A stretch of DNA of 40,997 bases from Liquorilactobacillus capillatus DSM 19910 (GTDB lineage Bacteria > Bacillota > Bacilli > Lactobacillales > Lactobacillaceae). The position numbers and the translations under genes were made by a program. How positions within the stretch are numbered: the stretch's first letter is position 1; each line of letters opens with the position of its first letter. This document shows, in pieces, positions 22,133 to 29,723 of this stretch. The notes beneath the pieces are model-generated. The model was not told the origin of the DNA, did no database searches, and worked only from the letters and a program-made list of their open reading frames with translations. The stretch spans positions 1 through 40,997 of the forward strand of contig NZ_AZEF01000012.1 of assembly GCF_001434915.1 (NCBI RefSeq). The letters run 5' to 3'.

Positions 22133-22534
22133 GTGCCTAGTTTAGGTGAGCAAATGCAGTCTTTTTTTAAGCAAACTGGAAAATTAATTCCTAATGCTGG
22201 ACAAAAATCTGAAATCACTGGCGCAGGTGCTAAAGTCTTTGCTGAACATTTGCAAGAGGTCACTAAAGAAAAGCATTATACAAAACATAATGATGTGAAA
22301 TACGGGCATTTGGCTGATAATGTCGTTTATCAAAAAAACAATATTGACGGAGAAAAAGACGGTAGTAGTACAGTAGGTTTCGGTAAAAAAGCATTTGTCG
22401 CAAAGTGGTTAAACGATGGTACAAAGAAAATGAAGGGAGACCATTTTGTCGACAATGCACGCAGAGAGTCAGAGGAAAAAATATTTGAAGCTCAGAGAAA
22501 AAAATATGAAGAGCTAACTGGCGGTGACTACTAA
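22133..22534 (+). CDS. HK97 gp10-like head-tail / tail completion protein
   Basis: This 133-aa protein fits the HK97-gp10 family: ITGAGAKVFAEHLQEVTKEK, GHLADNVVY, VGFGKKAFVAKWLNDGTKKM and a C-terminal helix. GTG start, with AAGGAGGG 8 nt upstream. It sits between joining protein and tail terminator as in related genomes, and its stop overlaps the next ATG. Confidence 0.85.
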   Translation: MPSLGEQMQSFFKQTGKLIPNAGQKSEITGAGAKVFAEHLQEVTKEKHYTKHNDVKYGHLADNVVYQKNNIDGEKDGSSTVGFGKKAFVAKWLNDGTKKMKGDHFVDNARRESEEKIFEAQRKKYEELTGGDY

Positions 22535-22920
22535 TGGACTTACCTGTTGTGCAGGCTAGAAAGCTTGTGGAAAGAAATAAATTAACTTGGATCGACAATG
22601 TTTATCAAGGCTCTGTTCCTGAAGGTGTTGTCAATGATACATCGACGACAGACGTCGTTATTAGTGAGTACGTTAATGAGCCTACCAGATACGCCAATTC
22701 AAGATTTAAAGGATGGGAAATTGGAGTAGAGGTTCAAATATTCTATGCAGAAAGTACGAAAATAAATATACAAGATGCTGAAATAACTTTTTTGAGAATT
22801 TTCGAAAATGATGGTTGGTCGGTTGATCAATCAAAGCATCATTCAAAAGACCCAGACACTGGCCAAGTTTCTAAGGTCTTTTATTTTACAAAAAAATTTA
22901 ATTTGAAAGAAGGAATTTAA
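22534..22920 (+). CDS. Tail terminator / completion protein (DUF806)
   Basis: This 128-aa protein resembles the DUF806 family of Lactobacillus and Lactococcus phages: a helical N-terminus, TTDVVISEYVNEPTRYANSR, a beta-rich centre (EIGVEVQIFY) and VSKVFYFTKKF. By position it should be the tail terminator that ends tube growth. Start overlaps the previous stop (TAATG). Confidence 0.82.
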   Translation: MDLPVVQARKLVERNKLTWIDNVYQGSVPEGVVNDTSTTDVVISEYVNEPTRYANSRFKGWEIGVEVQIFYAESTKINIQDAEITFLRIFENDGWSVDQSKHHSKDPDTGQVSKVFYFTKKFNLKEGI

Positions 22921-22922
22921 AT

Positions 22923-23618
22923 ATGCCAGAAGAAGCAGGTACAACCAGCCATGGCATTCGATGGGCTGAATTTGCCATTACTGATGATTTAGGAAAAGCG
23001 ATTCTTGATGCAGAAGCAGGCGTCGATGCTAAAGGATATGTGAGAGTTGATGGTGATGGAGAAGGTACTACGCAGGCTAATATCACTGGTCTTGAAGAAG
23101 CGGGGCAAATAAAGTGGGCTAACAATCAAGCAAAAAGGGTCTCACACGGCATGCCACAACCACAGGTAGCGCTTATTTTGCTAGATATGCAACGCAAACT
23201 GCTTAACAAGCTAAAAGGGTATGTAAAAAGCGGCAAAACAGGGTACGTTCTTTCGTCTGGTAAAAAGCCGCACGTTGCTATGCTGCTTTGTTCAGAAGAC
23301 CTTGACGGGACACTTCTTTACGAGGGTTTTGCGAATGGTGAGCTTATTGAACCTGGGCGCAATCACGGTACTGATAACAACAATCAGACGGAAGCAGACA
23401 CAACTTTGACTTACCAAGCACTTACACCTATTCCAAACGGGACATTTATTGATGATAAGGGCGTTCAGCGGCCGTACAAAACTTTTGCTGAATCGGATGA
23501 TAATTTTGCTGAGAATTTAATGCGGCAAGAAGTATTTGGGTTGCCAGACGGTACCCAAACTGGTTCAACAACGGGCAGTACGACTGGATCGACAACAGGA
23601 AGTACAACGAATCCTTAA
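22923..23618 (+). CDS. Major tail tube protein (phi13-type)
   Basis: This 231-aa protein builds the tail tube. It matches the phi13-type major tail family: HGIRWAEFAITDDLGKAI, VSHGMPQPQVALILLDM, GYVLSSGKKPHVAMLLCSE, YQALTPIPNG. The C-terminus has four Thr-Gly-Ser-Thr units (GSTTGSTTGSTTGSTT) encoded by a 12-bp tandem repeat whose copies differ at synonymous sites; it may be an exposed linker that lost an Ig-like decoration domain. AGAAGGAAT precedes the ATG. Confidence 0.92.
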   Translation: MPEEAGTTSHGIRWAEFAITDDLGKAILDAEAGVDAKGYVRVDGDGEGTTQANITGLEEAGQIKWANNQAKRVSHGMPQPQVALILLDMQRKLLNKLKGYVKSGKTGYVLSSGKKPHVAMLLCSEDLDGTLLYEGFANGELIEPGRNHGTDNNNQTEADTTLTYQALTPIPNGTFIDDKGVQRPYKTFAESDDNFAENLMRQEVFGLPDGTQTGSTTGSTTGSTTGSTTNP

Positions 23619-23719
23619 CATTTAAAAAAATATCAGCGCATTGTCGTTAAATGATAAGTGAAAGTCGCCTACTAAATTCACAGTACGCAAGGGCGGCTAC
23701 TAAACTGGAGGAATTTATT

Positions 23720-24208
23720 TTGACTATAAAAATCAAAGCTACACAAATTGGAATCAAAAAACCTATTGAAATTAAACCGTCAGTGGATCTTCAAATTGAA
23801 AGCTCTAAAATAGGGCGGATGATGGTTCAGGCAAACGTTGATTCTCTAAGGCAACAAGTTGAAGAGGAACGCTTGAAAGAGACCGAGGATTCAGAAAATG
23901 AGAGCGAATCGACAAAAACTGAACTTGAAAAAATGGAAGATCAGTTGTTGGAATTGGAAAAACAGCAAAAAGAGTTAGACAAAGAAAAAGAAATAGTAGA
24001 ATCATCGTTTAATTTTTTGAAAAATGTTTTAGGTCTGACTGATGAACAAGTAAAAAGCGCACACAGGAACTTAGCAGATTACACTCAGTTGATGGAATAT
24101 GTAAGTTATGTTGTAGCACGTATTAAGGGGAGTTCTGACAAGCAAATTGAAGCATTGGCGAAGAAAGAGGAAATTATTCAAAAAGAGAAAGACCCAAAAA
24201 AAGATTAG
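23720..24208 (+). CDS. Tail assembly chaperone (gpG equivalent)
   Basis: This 162-aa protein should bind the tape measure protein during tail assembly. I choose the TTG at 23720 because CTGGAGG lies 8 nt upstream; the in-frame ATG at 23651 has no ribosome site. It has a beta N-terminus (TIKIKATQIG), a charged coiled coil (residues about 50-105) and a helical domain. It ends KDPKKD just after a slippery A7 run, so a part of ribosomes should shift -1 into the next ORF. The position before the tape measure gene is diagnostic. Confidence 0.87.
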   Translation: MTIKIKATQIGIKKPIEIKPSVDLQIESSKIGRMMVQANVDSLRQQVEEERLKETEDSENESESTKTELEKMEDQLLELEKQQKELDKEKEIVESSFNFLKNVLGLTDEQVKSAHRNLADYTQLMEYVSYVVARIKGSSDKQIEALAKKEEIIQKEKDPKKD

Positions 24209-24254
24209 CACGTCTTCGCAGATACATTTTCGATTCAAAAAATGAATGCGAAGA
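24196..24254 (+). promoter_or_regulatory. Programmed -1 ribosomal frameshift signal
   Basis: The slippery heptamer A AAA AAA (24196-24202) is in the frame needed for tandem P/A-site slippage. Ten nt downstream, TCTTCGCA (24213-24220) pairs perfectly with TGCGAAGA (24247-24254), and the loop has an inner CATTTT/AAAATG stem. The zero frame stops at 24208. Confidence 0.8.
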
Positions 24255-24417
24255 TATAAATTTCTTGAAGCAACGTCTTTTCGTAGATTCAGGAGCACTC
24301 CCGAGCGATGTCGGTAGAGAAGATTACTTTGAACTGCTAGAAATATTAAAGGCTAAGCCGCGTGATAAACGACCTGTAACGGCTCATGACGCTTTTCGCA
24401 AACTACGTGGAGATTAA
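24202..24417 (+). CDS. gpT-like extension reached by -1 frameshift
   Basis: The -1 frame is open from the slip site for 71 codons (RLARLRRYIFDSKNECEDIN onward) and has no in-frame ATG, GTG or TTG with a ribosome site near its beginning. It would make a 232-aa fusion with the upstream chaperone, like lambda gpGT. The extension is basic at its start and helical (DYFELLEILKAKPRDKRP). Its product is expected only as the fusion. It ends 23 bp before the tape measure ATG. Confidence 0.8.
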   Translation, partial: RLARLRRYIFDSKNECEDINFLKQRLFVDSGALPSDVGREDYFELLEILKAKPRDKRPVTAHDAFRKLRGD

Positions 24418-24440
24418 AAATTTGGGAAGGAGGTTAATTC

Positions 24441-27400
24441 ATGGTAAAAGTTCAAAATGAAATGGCTACTCGTATTGCGATAGATACGGTTTCAGCTGCG
24501 AACAGTTTAAAAGGACTTCAAAGTGCTGTTAGTTCAGCTACAAATGCTTGGAAAGCACAAGAAACAGCTTTAAAAAGTGCTGGTGATAGTACTGGCGCAA
24601 TAAAAGCTAAATATGATGGGCTTTCAGATGTCATTGAACGACAGAAGTCAAAAATAAATGAACTTAAGAGTAGACAGGCCGGATTAGATGTCGAGAATCA
24701 AAAAGATGCTGAAACGTATTTGAAACTGCAGAAACAAATTGATTCATCAACAAAACAACTTGCATCGTATGAAGCACAACAGCAACGGGCAAAATCCAGC
24801 ATGACCTATTACACAAGCGGTCTTGCCGAACTGCAAAAGGGCTATCGACAAACGAACGAGGTTTCTAAGAGCTTTGTAGAGCGACTACAAGCTGAGGGAA
24901 AGGCAGAAGAAGCCAACAAAGCTAAAATGAGCGGTTTAAAACAGTCCTTAGCAAACCTTTCATCGCAATACTCTAAGCAACAAGAGGAGCTAAAGCGGGT
25001 CGCTAATGAATCAGGAGCCACTAGTGATGCTTATAAAAGGCAGCAAGTTCGATTAAATGAGACTGGAACGGCAATGGCTAAAACTAAGACTGAAATGAAT
25101 GAGCTACGAGAGTCTATGAATAAAAAGCCTAGTGGTTTCATGGATGGAATAAAGGGAAAGTTAACAGATGTCAATGATAAAGCTGAAAAGACTTCGCATT
25201 TGTTTGGCACAATTTTAGGAGCTCATTTAGTCGCTAATGGGATAACCAATGTCCTTGCGTCTATCCAGGCACATTTTTCCGAGCTTAAAGATTCAGTTGT
25301 AGAGTACAACAATAAGCAGCAAACGATGAAAGCTACATGGGATACTTTGACAGGTAGTGATGGTGCTGGGACCAACATGGTTAATATAGGTAATAAATTA
25401 GCCACAGCATATAATCAAAATATTGATATAGTCGATGAACTTAATCAATCTTTTTATCATGTTTTTGATAATGCCCCTGAAACTGAAAAACTAACAAAAT
25501 CGGTTTTGACTTTGGGTGATACGTTAAACTTATCAGATGAGAACGTAACTAGATTAGGCACAAACTTCACCCACATGCTGTCAAGTGGCAAGATGCAACT
25601 AGGCGACTTTAATATGATTAACGATCAGTTACCTATGTATGCTGAAAAAATGTTAGATTTCGAGAAAAGGCAGCAAAAGAATTCGAAACTAACGATGAGT
25701 GAGTTGCGAAAACAAATGAGTGCCGGAAAAATCAGTGCTAAAGATGCGGAAGCTGTAATGAACAGTTTAGGTGATAAATACCAAAAAGCGTCAGAAAACC
25801 TTATGAAAACAATACCTGGTATGGAACGTTCAATCAAAACTCAAATGCCAGCGCTAGTTAATGCTATCTACCAACCGATCGCTAACATGAAGTCTCCACT
25901 GATTGGACAAGCTACAAAATGGATTCAAGATCCGCAGACTAAGAAGGAATTTGCTGCAGTTGGGGATGCACTCCAGCTTCAAATGAAAGACATTATGGAA
26001 GCTTTTGGTGGAAAAAAGTTTGACGTTGGAAATGGGCTAGACAGTTTTTTATTCAATTTGCAAACCGGAATTGATAAATTAGGTGCAACGATTGTTGCTC
26101 ACAAGGACCAGATAAAAGAACTATTTTCTTCCCTAAAGACAGCTTCTAAAACATCTTTTTCAGTTTTAGTGCAAACTTTAAAGGATCTTGAACCTGTTTT
26201 GAAAATTGTTGGGAAACTCGCTTCTGATCATCCTAAAATTTTTGCAGCAATTGCTGCAAATGGATTGTTGGCTAGCAAAGCTATTTCTGGTTTAGCTCTT
26301 GCCTTTAATGGACTAGGTATGCTAAAAGATACCTCTGGAAAATTGGCAGATATTGGTAAAAGAATGATCTTCAAGCCCAAAGTAGATGGAACCGAGGGAG
26401 AAAAAGAGCTTACATTATTCGCTAGAGCGATAAAGGGCACAGCCTCAGCAATTTGGAAGTCATTAAAATGGACTGCTAAGATTGCCTGGTCTGGTGCTAA
26501 AAAATCAGTGTCTCTTTTATGGTCTGGCATTAAGGGTACAGGGAAGTTAATAGGAAAAGGAATTAGCTTTACGGCTAAGATTGCTGTAAAAGGAGCTCAG
26601 CTAGCAATGGCTGGGCTTTTAAAAACTGCTAAAGTAACTGGGGCTGGTCTTAAATTAGCATTCAATTTTTTGAAAGCTAATCCTTTTATTTTGATTGTTA
26701 CAGCTATAGTGGCTGTGGTAGCGGCATTGGTTGAACTGTATAAACATAACGCGAAGTTTAGAAAGTTTGTAAACGGACTAGTTAAGGCTGCACAAGATTG
26801 CTGGAAAAATGTAACTAAGTTTTTTAAAAATTTGTGGAAAGATACAGTAAAAGTTGTCACTAATATGTATAAAGGTGTAACAGGTTGGTTTGGCAACATG
26901 AAAAAGGGTATTTCTAATCATGTATCAAATACTTGGAAAGACACAAAAAAGCTTTTTGGTGATGGCTGGAAAGTAGTTTACAACGGGACTAAAGATGGAG
27001 CTAAAACAGTAGCTGCCAGATTTGGTGATATGAAAAAATGGGCTACTGATCATACTTCAAATATGTGGAAGTCTACTAAGTCAACGTTTAAAGATGGTAT
27101 CAGTACTGTTGGTAATTGGACCAAGGATCATGCTAAAGACATATCTAATAAATTCAATAACATGAGATCATGGACGACCGATACTGTTAAAGACATGATG
27201 TCAAAAAATAAAGCAACGTTTAAAGACGGCTATAAAGTTACGCAAGATTACACAAGCACTTGGAATGACATCATGCATGGCAAATGGAACAAAGTTGGGA
27301 ATGACTTAAAAAATATTGCAAGAAATTTGACTAAATTTCAAAAAGATATTTTTAAGGGCATGTACGACAAACTTAATAGCTTAACGGGTGGCCGACTTGG

Positions 27401-28820
27401 AGACATATTAAATACTTTTAAGTCTATTTTTGACAAAATAAAAGGCGTTGTATCCGGGGCTGTGAGCGCGGTTCATCGGTCATTTACTGATATTGTTCGT
27501 GGCGTATTAAAACCATTCAATGATATGTTATCTGGTTTGAAAAAAGGTATTAATTGGGTACTTGACAAAGTTGGAGCAGATAAGATTGGTGGTAGTTGGA
27601 GTGTATCGATGCCTAGCTATGCACAGGGCACTAAAGATACGCACAAAGGCGGACTGGCGCTAGTAAACGACGGTCAAGGAGCTAATTATCGTGAAATGTA
27701 CCAGTTGCCCGGCGGTCAAATCGGTATGTTTCCTAAAGACAGAAACATGATTGTACCATTGCCCAAGGGTACTAGTGTTCTTGATGGCGATAGGTCTGCT
27801 AGTTTTGCTAAAATGCTGGGTATTCCTGCGTATAAGAAGGGCAAAGGCATTGGTTCGTTCTTCTCAGGTATGTGGGATAAAGGTAAAGATATCTTAGATG
27901 ATGTAGATAAGATCATAGCGCATCCAATCGACTTTCTGAGTGGAGTATTTAAAAAGTTTGTTGGCGGTATATCAAGCGACATTAGTCTAGCTTCAGACAT
28001 TATTACTCATTTTCCTGCAACAGTAGCCAAGAATGCCACAAAATGGATTAAAGACTTATTTAACAATGCAGATGGCGGTTTTGGTGATGCCGGTGGTGCC
28101 CATGGAAATCCGGGCGGTGCTGGTGTAGCTCGATGGAGAAAAGACGTAGTAAGAGCTCTTAAAGCAAATGGCTTTTCAGCTTCTGGCAGTCAAGTAAATG
28201 CATGGATGAAAGTTATTGCTCGTGAGTCTAATGGCAATCCTAGAGCAATTAACTTGTGGGATAGCAATGCTAAAAAAGGTGTGCCATCTATGGGGCTTGT
28301 TCAGACTATTGGACCTACCTTTAATTCCAATAAGTTCCCTGGTCACGGTGATGTCTATAACGGTTATGACGACTTACTTGCTGGTATTCACTATGCTGCT
28401 GCTACCTATGGGCGCGGTCCTCATATGTTTGCCAGAGTTTCAGGCCCTTTAGGTTATGCTAATGGCGGAATTATAGGCACTAATCAAATGATTGAAGTTG
28501 CCGAAGGGAATAAAAAAGAAGCAGTCATTCCAATGGTTGGGCAAAGCGCAAGAGCTTGGTCACTACTGAAAGAAGTTGTTGATAATTATGCCGATGGCCA
28601 ATTTAGCGGGCAAAATGTTGTTTCAAAATTATCTGACCAAAAGGATAAACAAATTGAAAACCTAACGCAAAAAATAGAAATAATTTCGGAAAAGTTTGAC
28701 ACAGTATTACTGTTGATGAAACAACAAATTAAGGCTACAACTGACAGTGCGTTTTCAAAAGATGATTTGTATCGTAGACAAGCTTTAGATTCAAAGTTCA
28801 AAAATATCCAAACGTACTAA
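24441..28820 (+). CDS. Tape measure protein with lytic transglycosylase-like domain
   Basis: This 1459-aa protein sets tail length and is ejected during DNA entry. Residues 1-250 are coiled coil; 260-560 is the conserved tape-measure domain; hydrophobic helices lie near 745-770 (FILIVTAIVAVVAALVELY); 800-950 holds imperfect Trp-rich repeats (SNTWKDTKKLFGDGWKVVYN-like). Residues about 1230-1335 resemble an SLT-type transglycosylase: WMKVIARESNGNP with catalytic Glu1262, then GLVQTIGPTF and YDDLLAGIHYAAATYGRG, which would open the peptidoglycan locally. GGAAGGAGG precedes the ATG. At about 0.15 nm per residue the upper limit of tail length is near 220 nm. Confidence 0.95.
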   Translation: MVKVQNEMATRIAIDTVSAANSLKGLQSAVSSATNAWKAQETALKSAGDSTGAIKAKYDGLSDVIERQKSKINELKSRQAGLDVENQKDAETYLKLQKQIDSSTKQLASYEAQQQRAKSSMTYYTSGLAELQKGYRQTNEVSKSFVERLQAEGKAEEANKAKMSGLKQSLANLSSQYSKQQEELKRVANESGATSDAYKRQQVRLNETGTAMAKTKTEMNELRESMNKKPSGFMDGIKGKLTDVNDKAEKTSHLFGTILGAHLVANGITNVLASIQAHFSELKDSVVEYNNKQQTMKATWDTLTGSDGAGTNMVNIGNKLATAYNQNIDIVDELNQSFYHVFDNAPETEKLTKSVLTLGDTLNLSDENVTRLGTNFTHMLSSGKMQLGDFNMINDQLPMYAEKMLDFEKRQQKNSKLTMSELRKQMSAGKISAKDAEAVMNSLGDKYQKASENLMKTIPGMERSIKTQMPALVNAIYQPIANMKSPLIGQATKWIQDPQTKKEFAAVGDALQLQMKDIMEAFGGKKFDVGNGLDSFLFNLQTGIDKLGATIVAHKDQIKELFSSLKTASKTSFSVLVQTLKDLEPVLKIVGKLASDHPKIFAAIAANGLLASKAISGLALAFNGLGMLKDTSGKLADIGKRMIFKPKVDGTEGEKELTLFARAIKGTASAIWKSLKWTAKIAWSGAKKSVSLLWSGIKGTGKLIGKGISFTAKIAVKGAQLAMAGLLKTAKVTGAGLKLAFNFLKANPFILIVTAIVAVVAALVELYKHNAKFRKFVNGLVKAAQDCWKNVTKFFKNLWKDTVKVVTNMYKGVTGWFGNMKKGISNHVSNTWKDTKKLFGDGWKVVYNGTKDGAKTVAARFGDMKKWATDHTSNMWKSTKSTFKDGISTVGNWTKDHAKDISNKFNNMRSWTTDTVKDMMSKNKATFKDGYKVTQDYTSTWNDIMHGKWNKVGNDLKNIARNLTKFQKDIFKGMYDKLNSLTGGRLGDILNTFKSIFDKIKGVVSGAVSAVHRSFTDIVRGVLKPFNDMLSGLKKGINWVLDKVGADKIGGSWSVSMPSYAQGTKDTHKGGLALVNDGQGANYREMYQLPGGQIGMFPKDRNMIVPLPKGTSVLDGDRSASFAKMLGIPAYKKGKGIGSFFSGMWDKGKDILDDVDKIIAHPIDFLSGVFKKFVGGISSDISLASDIITHFPATVAKNATKWIKDLFNNADGGFGDAGGAHGNPGGAGVARWRKDVVRALKANGFSASGSQVNAWMKVIARESNGNPRAINLWDSNAKKGVPSMGLVQTIGPTFNSNKFPGHGDVYNGYDDLLAGIHYAAATYGRGPHMFARVSGPLGYANGGIIGTNQMIEVAEGNKKEAVIPMVGQSARAWSLLKEVVDNYADGQFSGQNVVSKLSDQKDKQIENLTQKIEIISEKFDTVLLLMKQQIKATTDSAFSKDDLYRRQALDSKFKNIQTY

Positions 28821-28868
28821 TGAAAGCTTTATATTTCGACTCCAAACCCTTTTTATCTTGAAAAAGAG

Positions 28869-29720
28869 GTGATACAAATAAAAGATGCAAAACTGTACAT
28901 TAAAATAGGCAATCAACCAGAAATAGATGCAGAAAGTATTGCACCAGGACTAGAGTTTTTGGGAGATGATGAAAACCCCAGCATAGCTAACGCCTATTTG
29001 AGCGACTCAGCTAAGGATGGGAACAGCTTTAATTATGCTACGTTTCAAAAAAATATAATTAATGCTGAATTCTGCGTTCATTTTGGAGACTATTATGAGT
29101 ATAAATTTGCTAAAGCAAATATTTTTAGAAAGTTTATGACAAAAGAGTTGATAAGAATAAGAACTGATGCCGAGCCTGCAATAGTCAAATATGTCAGGGC
29201 AGCCCCATTCGAAATTAAGCCGATAAGTCCTGGAGCAAATGATGCTTTATTTACAATACCGTTTGATAATCCTAGCGGCTACAAGTATTCGCTTGGGTAT
29301 TGTGATGACATTAAAGATTATCAATCAGAGCTGTGGCAGGTAGGTATGAATATGCCTTACGTGCAGCAAGCTCCTTATCAATTTGTTAATCCTACCAATT
29401 TCAGAGTATGGAATGCTAGTGATATTACTATTGATCCATATTATCAAAATCATCAACTACAGTTGATTATGAAACACGATGGATATGGTTTTAGTTTAAT
29501 CAATCACACAACAGGAAAAGAATGGAGTTACACCGGCAAGACAACCAGTAGCGATACTATTTTATTAGACGGAATTAACACATTTAAAAACGGCAATATC
29601 GACAATAATAATACGGACTATGGATATTTAACACTTGCACCAGGCTGGAATGAGTTTTCAGTGGCTGGAATTGGTGACTTGGATATCCTATTTCATTTCA
29701 AATTTATTTATATAGGATAG
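28869..29720 (+). CDS. Distal tail protein (Dit)
   Basis: This protein of about 280 aa forms the ring linking tube and tip. It shows Dit features: KLYIKIGNQPEIDAESIAPG, an N-terminal beta domain, YVRAAPFEIKPISP and a C-terminal galectin-like beta half (WNEFSVAGIGDLDILFHFKF). The start is uncertain. The only standard codon is GTG at 28869, but it lies inside the AGAGGTG ribosome site; the codon at the right distance is ATA at 28878. It precedes the tail-associated protein, as is normal. Confidence 0.87.
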   Translation: MIQIKDAKLYIKIGNQPEIDAESIAPGLEFLGDDENPSIANAYLSDSAKDGNSFNYATFQKNIINAEFCVHFGDYYEYKFAKANIFRKFMTKELIRIRTDAEPAIVKYVRAAPFEIKPISPGANDALFTIPFDNPSGYKYSLGYCDDIKDYQSELWQVGMNMPYVQQAPYQFVNPTNFRVWNASDITIDPYYQNHQLQLIMKHDGYGFSLINHTTGKEWSYTGKTTSSDTILLDGINTFKNGNIDNNNTDYGYLTLAPGWNEFSVAGIGDLDILFHFKFIYIG

Positions 29721-29723
29721 GAG

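Noticed and set aside
23565-23612. Phase-variable repeat tract in the tail tube gene
   Set aside because: The 12-bp units are in frame and differ at synonymous positions, so slippage would not switch the gene off and the tract looks stable.
23651-23719. ATG at 23651 as start of the tail chaperone
   Set aside because: No ribosome site upstream, whereas CTGGAGG is well placed for TTG at 23720.
26228-26899. Minus-strand ORFs of about 100 codons inside the tape measure gene
   Set aside because: They lack ribosome sites and domain features, and the tape measure protein is continuous there.
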